Assembly (NCBI GenBank): GCA_914767715.1 | Contig: OU612069.1 | Coordinates: 1,240,001 to 1,304,000, forward strand | Origin: Membranipora membranacea | Lineage: Eukaryota > Bryozoa > Gymnolaemata > Cheilostomatida > Membraniporidae | DNA: 64,000 bases | Direction: 5' to 3' | Part shown: positions 54,201 to 62,864 of the stretch, piece by piece | How positions within the stretch are numbered: the stretch's first letter is position 1 | Layout of the letters: each line of letters opens with the position of its first letter | Notes under the pieces: generated by a model | The model's input: only the letters and a program-made list of their open reading frames with translations | Told to the model about the DNA's origin: nothing | Databases searched by the model: none | Translations under genes and position numbers: made by a program

Positions 54201-57200
54201 CTTATCTAACTCGTGTAACCTACGAAATATCACATCATTATCTCACTATTGAGGATTTAACAAGAGAATACAGTTGCATCAACTAAAAATTTTTGGCCTG
54301 ACATGAGTATGGGCACCACACAAGTATCATCTACAGTTAACCAATCCTAGCAAACATGGTGTAACAATATTTTCAACGCATCGTAGGTTTCTTTTTCAGC
54401 AAGTGAATGTTTATTTGAGTTACTATGATAAAGAGTTGCCCTTTCTTTCTCATTACCAAGTGAACCAGCTTTATAGTGTTAAACTAGGGCGAATTTATCC
54501 TTACCAAGAGAGGTCATCCAGCTGTAACCCACAGGCTCTGATAGAGAGGGTCTTGAGTTTTCTAGGAAGGTGCGGAAGAGACTTTACATCAGTAACTTTG
54601 TTCTCTGATAAGTCCAGGAATTCCAGCTTATCTAACTCGTGTAACCTACGAAATATCACATCATTATCTCACTATTGAGGATTTAACAAAAGAATACAGT
54701 TGCATCAACTAAAAACTTTTGGCCTGACATGACTATGGGCACCACACAAGTATCATCTACAGTTAACCAATCCTAGCAAACATGGTGAGACAATATTTTC
54801 AACGCATCGCTGGTTTTTTTTTTCAGCAAGTGTATGTTTATTTCAGTTACTATGATAAAGAGTTGCCCTTTCTTTCTCATTACCAAGTGAACCAGCTTTA
54901 TAGTGTTAAACTAGGGCGAATTTATCCTTACCAAGAGAGGTCATCCAGCTGTAACCCACAGGCTCTGATAGAGAGGGTCTTGAGTTTTCTAGGAAGGTGC
55001 GGAAGAGACTTTACATCAGTAAATTTGTTCTCTGATAAGTCCAGGATTTCCAGCTTATCTAACTCGTGTAACCTGCGAAATATCACATCATTATCTCGCT
55101 ATTGAGGATTTAACAAAAGAATACAGTTACATCTACTAAAAATTATTGGCCTGACATGAGGATGGGCACCACACAAGTATCATCTACAGTTAACCAATCC
55201 TAGCAAACATGGTGTAACAATATTTTCAACGCATCGTAGGTTTTTTTTCAGCAAGTGAATGTTTATTTGAGTTACTATGATAAAGAGTTGCCCTTTCTTT
55301 CTCATTACCAAGTGAAACAACTTTATAGTGTTACACTAGGGCGAACTTATCCTTACCAAGAGTGGTCATCCAGCTGTAACCCACAGGCTCTGATAGAGAG
55401 GCTCTTAAGTTTTCTAGGAAAGTCTGGAGGAGACATTACATCAGTAACTTTGTTCTCTGACAAGTCCAGGATTTCCAGCTCATCTAACTCGTGTAACCTA
55501 CGAAATATCACATCATTATCACACTATTGAGGATTTAACAAAAGAATACAGTTGCATCAACCAAAAATAATTAGCCTGACATGAGTATGGGCACCACACA
55601 AGTATCATCTACAGTTAACCAATCCTAGCAAACATGGTGTCACAATATTTTCATGTAACTGGCGTAACCTACGAAATATCACATCATTATCTCACTATTG
55701 CGGATTTAACAAAAGAATAAAGTTATATAAACAAAACAAAGATTTCCCCATGCTGAAACATTGATTATAAAAATAACCCATAGACTAGTTGGCGAACACA
55801 TATTGAACCAGACTATAGGGCGCTCACGGTTTTGCCCTATGGATTGAACATATTTTCACTTACTGAGTAGTTCGAGCATACAGTTGGGCGTTCCCCAGGT
55901 CTAATATCTCCAGATCTGGTACCAGGTCTCTAAGATTATGTGGAACATCACCCCATATTCTCATATGTGTGACAGTCATATTTGCTGTCTCTTTTTGAAA
56001 CTGCGGTACTGTCCGCAGCTTCCCTTCGAAATCATCAGGCGGCTCCACTTTATCAGAGCCAGTGCTGGCATTTGAAAACATCGGTGAGTGAGTTGAAATG
56101 ACCAAATTCAGTGTAATTCTAACTGTAAATTGCGAAGTTACATCAACGGATGGGAACGCCCGGAGTTCACCTAGCCGGTTCTCCGATATATCTATAACCT
56201 CCAGCTGTTCTGGTAATTTGAGCCTGTGAATGAAAATAGCACTTTAACTTCCATTGCTTCAAATCCTAACTTCTAGTTTTAGTAATCCTAGTTTTTTTTA
56301 ACTAGTGCGATACCTATTTACCTGATACAGAGCCAGAGCCGGCATTTGAAAACATCGGTGAGCGAGTTGAAATGCAATAGAGAAGAATTTACTAACGCTT
56401 ACAGTGCCAGAGGCACCGTTCTCCATATCCCCCGGCGGGGGGCCGTCGGCAGGGGGAAAAAGTCTGGGGGGCCCAGACTACCTATCACCCTACTCCACAC
56501 CTTTAAATGCGCCCCATTCTTCGCATCTCATGGGCAGCACTCAAACAATGATTAAAACTGACTCAGAGACAGAAAATAAATCCCAAGAAATAATAGGTTT
56601 ATCCTCACTCTGTATGTGATATATCTCTAAGATCCAGTCTTTTGAGGCTTGGTGCCACACGCATCAGATCTGATGGCTTTGGTATATCTCCCCATATCGT
56701 CCTCTCTTTGCCTTTGAAGTATTTCGGTGGCGTAGCCTTTCCTATTTTGTACCAAATGCGGTATTCTACAAATAGCAAAATATTTTCCGGAAAGTACCCG
56801 TAAATAAAAGTGAGTTTCGCATTTACTACTATATCACTAAAGGTACTTTAGGAAAGTACCATACATTACATGTTAATACATTTTGACACCATTGCTCAAC
56901 TTCTTCTTTATGGAAACATAAAACCCTCACCTCAAATATTGAACTAAATTATTGTATTCTCGATCAAATCTTAACTTGAGTTTCTATTTACCAACATTGC
57001 GTTATTTAGCTAGCGCCCTCACAAACAGAACAGAAGCAAGGGCGTCGTGGTGAGGCTAATCTAAGAGGTAAATTACTGCTTACTTTTAGCTACAGAATGT
57101 GTCTCATCGCCACTCTAAAAAAATAGATGTACTGAAGATAAGAGTAAGGTGACAAAGAGGTCACAATTGCAAACGGAACAATTTTAACATTTTTGTGTCG

Positions 57201-57383
57201 GATAGACAAATTTTACAATATTACCAACTAAAATTTAGGCAGGTAAAGTACTCCAGGGTAAATAGCAGTGATACTAAATATTACACCTTCAATTAAGAAA
57301 ATGAGTTGGTAAAGTACCTCACTCTCTGTCACAGATAGGTTCTCAAACTCCTTCACCTCTGTGTCGGATCTCGCTTGTGCCAT
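15612..57383 (-). CDS. Giant LRR protein gene (single-gene model, about 80 exons)
   Basis: Transcript order: start exon 57383-57318 (MAQARSDTEV...), 57114-57084, IWGD exon 56765-56609, fused LRR/IWGD exon 56223-55864, 62 array exons (55497 down to 29372), LRR exons a3-b3-c3, a2-b2-c2-d2, 23298-23250, third IWGD exon 22761-22539, a1-b1-c1-d1, then 18260-17691, 17379-16834 and 16520-15612 (TAG). All LRR-LRR junctions are phase 2; d exons end in phase 0, matching both the C-terminal exon and exon 23298-23250. I prefer one gene because I find no C-terminal exons after d2 and no ATG exon before 23298. Two tandem genes remain possible. No signal peptide or membrane segment is seen, so the product is probably intracellular. 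Full use would give about 4,350 residues. The family is not recognised beyond LRR. Confidence 0.6.
18306..19171. mobile_element. hAT-like non-autonomous element in an LRR-gene intron
   Basis: The ends are TAGTGTTGTATTAAG and its inverted counterpart GAATACAACACTA. They are flanked by GTTGACGG (18298-18305) and GTTGACTG (19172-19179), an 8-bp near-identical target duplication as expected for hAT. The inside (866 bp) is non-coding, with repeated GACCGGGACGAGACCG- and GACCCGACC-type motifs. It lies in the intron between d1 and the C-terminal exons. Confidence 0.6.
19182..19237. repeat. Short hairpin with the ATCAACCAC motif
   Basis: GTGGCATTTCAATATCAACC at the left pairs with the complement of GGTTGATAATGAAATGACAC at the right, giving about 22-bp arms and a 12-base loop. 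The same motif appears near 1746 and, less well, twice at 57990-58110. This supports a dispersed small inverted-repeat family. Confidence 0.6.
19312..20440. mobile_element. Fold-back element with minisatellite inverted repeats around a retroelement fragment
   Basis: The left end (19312-19497) is a run of AAGGCCACTGGTC / AAAAGCCACTGGCC units. The right end (20319-20432) is the same repeat in the opposite orientation (TTTTTGGCCAGTGGC / TTTATGGCCAGTGGC). The two ends form an inverted repeat made of tandem repeats, as in Drosophila FB-type fold-back elements. Between them is about 800 bp with a plus-strand open frame (19745-20143). It sits in the intron between LRR exon d1 and the C-terminal exons. 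Translations of the repeat itself (GQWLFGQLLYGLWLFGQ) are spurious. Confidence 0.7.
19745..20143 (+). pseudogene. Non-LTR retroelement ORF1-like fragment (FP25-like C-terminal domain)
   Basis: The frame reads KITVQKLGLAGDNIIHINES, then LTKAANTLFFKARQYKKDLN and HYVWTYHGQIFMRKTKESDK. This order, an I-x-I-N-E-x-L-T element, a Leu/Phe-rich helix with RQYKK, Y-x-V-W-T, and an I-x-x-R-K-T strand, is typical of the C-terminal domain of ORF1-like proteins in animal non-LTR retrotransposons (the baculovirus-FP-like domain). The N-terminal coiled coil is missing, so it is a fragment carried between the inverted minisatellite arms. Confidence 0.55.
20536..22761 (-). CDS. LRR block 1: IWGD exon plus LRR exons a1-b1-c1-d1
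   Basis: The IWGD exon 22761-22539 (YCIWYSDGSG ... MRIWGDVPHNLRDL ... LEILDLR) ends in phase 2. It is followed by a1 22349-22221 (EHLKEMDISDNQLGSLPKFL), b1 21608-21462 (LKKLKILDLSRNMGL), c1 21065-20922 (LRILEHLSVSGNM ... LKGLNISNCGLTDLHD) and d1 20653-20536 (LEILDIRGNEKLTNVP). Exon lengths are 129, 147, 144 and 118 nt. Each of a-c encodes two LRRs. d1 ends in phase 0 and joins the C-terminal exon at 18260. Exon 23298-23250 (VNLDLSPDMDEVSDYG) precedes the block and supplies the phase-1 join into the IWGD exon. Confidence 0.75.
24238..26440 (-). CDS. LRR block 2: exons a2-b2-c2-d2
   Basis: This is a paralogous copy of block 1 without an IWGD exon: a2 26440-26312 (129 nt), b2 25532-25386 (147), c2 24778-24635 (144) and d2 24355-24238 (118, LERLDIRDNEKLTNVPESI). 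Lengths and phases equal those of block 1. The introns also align, for example GTTAGAAATCAAATCATGAT beside c exons, so whole genomic segments were duplicated. d2 ends in phase 0 and could splice to 23298 or, by skipping block 1, directly to the C-terminal exon at 18260 in frame. Confidence 0.72.
27155..28908 (-). CDS. LRR block 3: exons a3-b3-c3 (no d exon)
   Basis: The third copy of the block: a3 28908-28780 (129 nt), b3 28044-27898 (147) and c3 27298-27155 (144). There is no d exon; c3 ends in phase 2 and joins a2. Immediately 5' of a3 at 29097-29117 lies the 3' tip and donor of a lost IWGD exon, cut off where array intron sequence begins. Block 3 therefore once followed its own IWGD exon, and the array now occupies that place. 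Confidence 0.72.
29372..41424 (-). CDS. LRR array exons, 3' half (29 exons)
   Basis: A typical exon encodes 47 residues forming two LRRs: LDKLEFLDLSENKVTDVKSL then RKLKSLSIRACGLQLDDLSW. Low ends of exons (141 nt unless noted): 29372 (142), 29799, 30229, 30723, 31153, 31579, 32005, 32431, 32857, 33283, 33709, 34136, 34562, 34988, 35415, 35840, 36267 (147), 36699 (147), 37131, 37557, 37983, 38409, 38836, 39262, 39688, 40114, 40540, 40966, 41392 (33). Exon 29372 has an extra T that shifts frame to a TAA. Exon 32431 has TAA at 32547-32549. Exon 41392 is an in-frame 11-codon remnant. An orphan donor half-exon lies at 30655-30684. A second exon type reads LRWLYDLEILDLSEN at its start. Confidence 0.8.
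29760..31607. repeat. 924-bp tandem duplication inside the array
   Basis: Segment 29760-30683 is repeated at 30684-31607 with almost no change. The exon pairs 29799/30723 and 30229/31153 are exactly 924 bp apart. The join at about 30677-30690 (AACCCACAGAGCTTTATAG) cuts through a unit and leaves a donor half-exon without acceptor at 30655-30684. Confidence 0.85.
32879..51543. repeat. 8.5-kb segmental duplication within the array (offset 10,131 bp)
   Basis: Segment 32879-41412 recurs at 43010-51543. All exons and rare private variants in one copy recur in the other: TAGCTAACATGGTG at 38253/48384, GAGTACGGG near 39062/49193, TATTGAAGATT near 39430/49561, and the paired 147-nt exons. Near the far end, CCAG at about 41352 versus ACAT at 51483 differs. 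The two copies are separated by 1.6 kb of other array units. The end of the left copy coincides with the shrunken exon at 41392. Confidence 0.85.
41710..55497 (-). CDS. LRR array exons, 5' half (33 exons)
   Basis: Low ends (141 nt unless noted): 41710, 42136, 42562, 42988, 43414, 43840, 44267, 44693, 45119, 45546, 45971, 46398 (147), 46830 (147), 47262, 47688, 48114, 48540, 48967, 49393, 49819, 50245, 50671, 51097, 51523, 51949, 52375, 52801, 53227, 53653, 54079, 54505, 54932, 55357. I see no frameshift or stop in these. The two 147-nt exons end LSKNR or LPKYL instead of LSW, adding two residues. Most variation lies in the first ten residues (LHELDKL, LRWLYDL, LYELDKL) and in single positions such as GLQL/GLHL and KSL/KTL. 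It is low and not concentrated at likely ligand-facing sites. Confidence 0.8.
55864..57383 (-). CDS. 5' end of the LRR gene: start exon and two IWGD domains
   Basis: Exon 1, 57383-57318, encodes 22 residues from ATG (MAQARSDTEVKEFENLSVTE). Exon 2, 57114-57084, encodes SGDETHSVAK and ends in phase 1. Exon 3, 56765-56609, encodes YRIWYKIGKATPPKYFKGK and TIWGDIPKPSDLMRV, ending in phase 2. Exon 4, 56223-55864 (360 nt, one open frame), starts as an a-type LRR exon (EVIDISENRLGEL). It runs without a splice into a second IWGD domain (EPPDDFEGK ... MRIWGDVPHNLRDLVPDLEI). All junctions are phase-consistent. The N-terminus has no signal peptide. The start is chosen because it is the first ATG in the open exon with a matching donor (GAG/GTACTT). 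Repeats of part of exon 4 in the intron at about 56330-56385 show local duplication. Confidence 0.65.
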
Positions 57384-57933
57384 CTTTGAGCAACATAGAC
57401 TAGCTATTTGAGAAAAAGAAATAACACAAATAGGGATCAATTATGGAAAGTACTAAGCCTTATTTTTAAGCCTGCAAGCCAGTAGGTTGCACTGGATTGC
57501 TATTTACAAAATCTGCATGAGGGTTCAGTCCTGCACATCATGTCAGTACAATGTCTTTGCACACTTTACTAGCTGCCAAGGACACGGATATGCTTCGTAG
57601 ACCTGTTCTCAATGCAAGTAACCTGCTGTAAAAGTTTGCTAAAAATACAATCAGGAAATTCTTGACATCCTTTTTCATCAAAGTAGTTATAAGACAAATG
57701 CAAAAGCACATATCTGCATGTGAGGCAGGCTACGTCACTTGTCACAGAGATGAATAATTCACAACCAGATATTTCTACCATTTTTGTGAATTCATTCACC
57801 AACCAATGCATATACTTCATTAAATGACAAAGCAATACTTATTATGGCTGGCTTGAAAATACCATCACAGATAAAGGATATACAGGACTTAAATTTACTT
57901 TACTATTTCAGACAGTCTGGTGCTTTTGTATAC
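57384..57933. other. 5' flank of the LRR gene
   Basis: AT-rich upstream sequence that should hold the 5' UTR and promoter. I see no convincing TATA/initiator arrangement, CpG-rich stretch or other exon. Open frames here (for example 57569-57835 minus) have no recognisable features. Confidence 0.4.
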
Positions 57934-58115
57934 AAACTACTGTCAGTGGTGTTATCAGTCTCTTGTTAGTTTAAGCACTTGAAATGGTAGTAGCATTTCA
58001 TTATCAGCCGCATGGTTTATAATGTTGAAACTACTGTCAGTGGTGTTATCAGTCTCTTGTTAGTTTAAGCACTTGAAATGGTAGTAGCATTTCATTATCA
58101 GCCGCATGGTTTATA
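57934..58115. repeat. Two-copy tandem duplication, 94-bp period
   Basis: AAACTACTGTCAGTGGTGTT through CAGCCGCATGGTTTATAA occurs twice in direct succession (from 57934 and from 58028) with virtually no differences. Each copy includes GTAGCATTTCATTATCAGCC, related to the ATCAACCAC hairpin family. Confidence 0.85.
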
Positions 58116-60195
58116 AGGATGTCCTATCCCTACAATGATAAAGCTATCCCGACACAGCTCATGGCCTAAATTAGTCTCTTGCATACCAAAGGTCATTCCA
58201 AAGTGTACCCATCATAGGCTGTGACAGGTCAAGGTCCGAATTGCAAGGCCCCCTTAGCTGCTTACATTATATGATGCGAGACAGTTGCTATGAGGTCTTG
58301 CTCTCATTCCTGCTCCTATGCTAAGGCTCTAAATAAACCCACCTCATTGCCGATACTTTATCGATTGAGGCGATTGTGTCTCAAATCTATGTCTAAGCTT
58401 TCCCAAGCATCAGCAATGTTTTCTTGTAATTTCGAATATTCATATAAATTATGAAAAGCAATATTATATTTTCCAGACTTTTCATCTAGCTTGGACTCTA
58501 TGGTAGACACTTCAAAGCAGCTTCATATCATCAAATCACCTCCACATGATAACAACCAATCGCTTAGGACAACAGAGTAAGCATATCAGCTTTGTCTTTA
58601 AAAAATGCCAATTTCAATAGCGTTGAATAGGTCTTCAAAAATCTCAAAGGGAAAATTGAGACATATATAATAGGCATAAATGGTTAATCTCCATCCAAAA
58701 TGTCAGAATGAAGAAGCTGCCATTTTTGTTATGGTGTGGAGGAAGTGTGCTTTGTACATGTGCAGTAGCCTGGTATCAAATAAATCCCAGGCTATTGCGC
58801 CTGCTCAAAGCACTACTTCAGATCACATCAATACTACAGCCCTATTAGACCAATGAACTACAACTCAAGAATTACAATTTTGATCAAAGCTGGAAAGCTA
58901 AAAAAGCCACCGACTTCATTTTGGGTGGTTGGTCAACGTGAGTTTGAGGATTTGAAGCAGGCTTTTGGAGCATACATGACAGAACGACTCATATATAACA
59001 CAATGGGAAAATAAATAGAGGTGTTGTAAAATCGCTTTATGTAAATGGAGCATGAAAGAATCACTGGAATCACAGGACAACTACACACAACTACTGTCTC
59101 AACTGCCAAACTTCAGACCAATATCTTATAGCTGATCTATGTATACTAGATTCTGTTGAGAGTGAATGATCACAAAGTGACAGCGTGATAGCAGAATGTT
59201 GAGACTAGCTCCAAGTCACTTGCCTATTAAAACCTAGAACAAGTTTAATCCAATTGCCTGCATTCCTGTTGCTCCGTTCAACTGGTCACGCCGCAGCGGC
59301 GGCGGGACCAGTGGATCAGGAGCGACTTGGAATGCAGGCAAATGGATTAAACTTGTTCTAATCAAAACCTCATTAACTTGTTATACCTCACTTAGAGGAC
59401 ACGTAACTCTGCTTCAAAGGTTGCCTTTGGTTTTAAAGCACTGAACGCTGCACACCCTTTTTGAAATGGATATGGCTAGCTGATAGACACTTCTCCAGGT
59501 ATAGCCATTTTGACATTTTTTTTCCTATTCCGCTTGTGTTAAACAGTACCCAAAAAAAAGAAAATCCGAAAGACAACCTCAGATTTATGCTCAGGAATAC
59601 TGTCTATATGTGTATAAGATTGAGGTAAATCTTACATCATCAAGCTCGTCTATCCATCCTCTAGTCTGGGCTCTTATGTTTTGTACAGATAAGCAGCCTT
59701 TCGCTCTCGTCACTGATCCTAGACTGTTATTATATGTGAGAACCAGTCACTACAGGGCGCAATGAACACATAGTTGTTAGCAATCTTTGTTAGCAATGTC
59801 AATAAGTAACCATGGACTGTTAAAGAAGGGGTACGGGCCAGATTCATTTTCTCCCTTCCCTATCCAGGTTGATAGATCACCCAATTCCGATTATGTACAT
59901 GTGCTCCGATTTGGCGCCAAATACATCATAACAATTTGTTTACATTTATAAGCAAGAATATGATGTCATATGTAGGACTCTCATGAACAGTGCCCTATCA
60001 ATCAATAATGACCGATTTATATTACATTACATTTTTCTCAGTAAATATTTAGTATTATTGAAGATCATTATAGCTACACATTCCTCAACTATCTTTGACT
60101 CTGCTGATGTAGTTTTGAAACCTAATTTCATTTTTTTAGAAGAAAGTTAGATGTAAAAAAGTGTAGGAATACAATAATTTTCAGTTCAGTTTATA
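58116..60195. other. Intergenic, with one 126-bp hairpin
   Basis: No coding exon recognised. An inverted repeat at 59235-59360 has arms of about 60 bp (TAGAACAAGTTTAATCCAAT and its complement at the outer ends, a GC-rich CCGCAGCGGCGGCGGG centre). It looks like a MITE-type hairpin. Otherwise there are only scattered AT-rich sequences. Confidence 0.5.
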
Positions 60196-60202
60196 GTTAA
60201 AT

Positions 60203-61507
60203 CAGAGACTATAGATATAGAGACCTTCCACTTGCGCATAAAATGCGAATAGCAAATCAGAGTTATTTAACGGTCATGCCCACTTCTGGTTGTAAAGTAA
60301 GCGTTGCTGCCCTGGATAGCAATGGCTTTCTCAATAAAATTTCAGGTTTTTCACCTGAGTTATTTGAGGAAATTAACCACAATCTTGATGACAAAACCTG
60401 ATCAGACAGCAACAAAGTCACTATCAACTTGATATTGCATTCTTAGCCAGAGATCAATATTATACAGGCCTGCATATTTGTGAGAAAGTAAGGGGGGTTG
60501 GCAGTATAATCCATCATTGTTGCCCACTGCGATGTAATGATGGCCTGACATAGGTTAGCTGCTATGATGAGTTTCATAGACAAAGTTTATCATGTGTGAG
60601 GACAAGGGGATACTCTTAGCTAATGTTCATTAAGTCTAACAAAATAAATTCAAAAATTTCTTTTCACCTAAGGTCTGTCAACAAGAAGAAGATGCGTCCT
60701 TTTTGTTTGGATATCTTCGCTTCTTATTGTATGCGCTAAGATTTATATAAAAAATCATGGGGGCAGGTACCAACCATACAAAATTACAAACGCATTCAAA
60801 ACTGAAGTGAGAATGGCGGCATCAGAGTAGAGTGCATCGTCAGCAGATTCATGCTGTTTTCAAATCCCTTTTAAAACTCTTCTTCTATTCAGCTTACTGA
60901 CAAACGTAAAAAAATTACTTGCATAGAGGGATAGAAGACCTCCCTCTTTGCCTCAAAGTTTGGGGCTATGAAAAGCTTTTTCTAAAACTTGCTTTGAAAT
61001 TTTGTTTGGGCAGATATAAGATGACTTAGACTTTAGAGAGTTCAGAGATATCCCTGATTCAGAGCAGTTCAAAGCACATAACTTCAGGCGACAAACACCA
61101 ATATGCTAGAATAAACCGGAAAAAATTTAATTTTTTGAGGATGATATTTTTCTCAGGCCTATGCTATAGAAAACTTCTGTGCTGGCCGACTGATGAATTC
61201 AATTCAGTCACCAGAACTGGAGAAGATAACATCAGTGCTTGTCCACAATTAATTATTTTCACAATGAATTGAAATTCAGTTGTCTATGTCCCAGGTGATA
61301 TTATCGAAAGCTCTGTGTGAATGTACTTATAAAATAAACAATTAAAGCGTTCACCTTGACAATTTTTGATAGTAAATTCATTGCACTGGGTACGCTTACC
61401 TCCAAGCGATTACCACCAGAAAGGGGCGGAGCCTAATTTTCAATGTGTTCGCATCGGTTATATACATTATCATGGTAAGTGGAAGGTCTCATTATTTATA
61501 GTCTCTG
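60203..61507. mobile_element. hAT-like non-autonomous element, 1.3 kb
   Basis: The termini are CAGAGACTATAGATATAGAG and its inverted match, CTCATTATTTATAGTCTCTG. The similarity extends through GACCTTCCACTT to about 32 bp. The element is flanked by GTTAAAT at 60196-60202 and 61508-61514 (AGTTAAAT/GGTTAAAT, 7 of 8 matching). The CAG-x-G start and 8-bp-type duplication fit hAT. Subterminal regions also resemble each other in inverted orientation. No transposase frame is present inside, so it depends on another copy. Confidence 0.7.
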
Positions 61508-61514
61508 GTTAAAT

Positions 61515-62864
61515 TACAGTGTCACAATGTGTGTCACAGCAGGTGCACTGCATGATATTGATTTTCTAATGAATTATAAATCAATATATCATTATTCATC
61601 ATGCTTTACCCTATTAAATATGGCTCAATGTAGCCTGTCTTGACAAGACATGCTATCGTGTAATTACCGTGATCTCATAAGTCTTTAGGATTTAATTTTG
61701 AGCATAGCAAATTGGTAAAAGTAAGTCTCATAAAAAAAAATTTTGGTCCATATTATCACTCCCCGCACAAGTAAATCCATGTAGATAGACTACCAAGTGT
61801 CTACAATTAATGCTGGATCTGAATTACACTCCATCTTTAATGTGAATAAATAATAATCAATACAAAAAAGAGTTGAAGTACAGTTCTCTGCTATCAAAGC
61901 ATGAGCAAAACTATCTCACTTTTATTACTGCCAGGGGGATCTCTAGCTTTTAATTGTGACCCTGCCAACTTTTACTATCCTGTGCAGCACAGCTGCACTC
62001 CGAGGGCGTTTGCGCCCGAGCAAACCCAGCTGCTCCATGTACCTGGTCGAGCCAATGGTTTAACGACAGTGGAGAATAGTGCTGAGGTCAAGGAATGGGG
62101 TGCCTTTTTTTAACTCACACAGGCTTATAGATGAGGCACACTCAAGAATGGAATTCGGGGAATCGGGAAAACTCTGACTCCTACAACCAAACTGTTATTA
62201 AGGTGTTTATGACAAAGCCTGCTCCAGATATCTGATGCAATTGAAAAAGAAATCCTTGGCTGAGTTTAATTTGGTATGGCAACATTGGAATTAAAATAAA
62301 TTATCTACATTATTTAAACTGTACGGGCAAACAACTGGGTTCGGGGCCGAGCCCCGGCCGCCAAAGCCTAGAGAGCAATTTTGGGCCCTCAAAATTGAAT
62401 TGAATGGGATTTGGAGGAGTTTACAAGCAGATTACTAAAAGCATAAAGCAGTCAACCTAGATATGCCATCTTCGGCCGCGATCGTCATCTCGACTGCCAT
62501 TAAGGGCTGGATTTTGTTTGGTATGATTTATCTCATCATACATTCAAGGTGCATGTCGATTGTATCAGAGAGAATTATCTCTGATTGGATTAAGCATGAC
62601 ATAAATAGTCCAATTTTAATCCACATGACAACACCCTAATCAGATACCTATATATCAATGATGTGTTCTTTCTGCGAGAGATAAATTTATTAAACTTCAG
62701 CAGACACAGCTGGATTTCATGGTGAAAAAAACTATGGAGTTCTTGCTGACTTAGAACAAGGGAAAATCACAGATAACTAAGGGCTAATAAATTTTGTGTA
62801 AATTGTGGCCTCAGTTCAGTTGGTTTGTTGACACCCTTTGATTATTTTCAATAACACTTTCAAT
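61515..62864. other. Intergenic, nothing recognised
   Basis: No exon, RNA gene or element I can support. The open frame at 61901-62113 has no family features. A GC-rich patch near 62340-62365 (GGGGCCGAGCCCCGGCCGCC) stands out in composition but has no assigned role. Confidence 0.4.

Larger units (their letters stand above)
29115..55700 (-). repeat. Tandem exon array, 426-bp units, 62 LRR exons
   Basis: Each unit carries one minus-strand exon of 141 nt and about 285 nt of intron. The acceptor is TTTCGTAG/G or TTTCGCAG/G and the donor is TTG/GTAAGG. Introns are as conserved as exons, so the array is young or homogenised by conversion. Units at the ends (29115-31000 and 55357-55700) are more divergent than the middle. 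The long plus-strand frames repeated every 426 bp are antisense shadows of this unit. The left edge abuts an IWGD exon relic at 29117; the right edge ends in a truncated unit with an acceptor only (about 55655-55690). Confidence 0.93.

Noticed and set aside
29372-55497. Lamprey-type variable LRR receptor cassettes
   Set aside because: Units are complete exons with their own splice sites, nearly identical to each other, and the gene has no signal peptide or anchoring end. Nothing suggests DNA assembly of diverse cassettes.
30106-55530. Dozens of similar plus-strand open frames of 87-107 codons, one per 426-bp unit, beginning VYLSYYDKELPF
   Set aside because: They are antisense to the LRR exon and run through intron sequence. 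The minus strand has matching splice sites, LRR consensus and phase at every unit, while the plus strand has none of these.
29115-55700. Classical satellite DNA without coding role
   Set aside because: Every unit keeps an open LRR exon with splice sites and phase, and the flanking exons are compatible. Only two of 62 exons contain a stop or frameshift.
56404-56619. Plus-strand open frames near a GC-rich patch
   Set aside because: Low-complexity Pro/Gly/Ser translation overlapping the intron and minus-strand exon 56765-56609; no support for coding on this strand.
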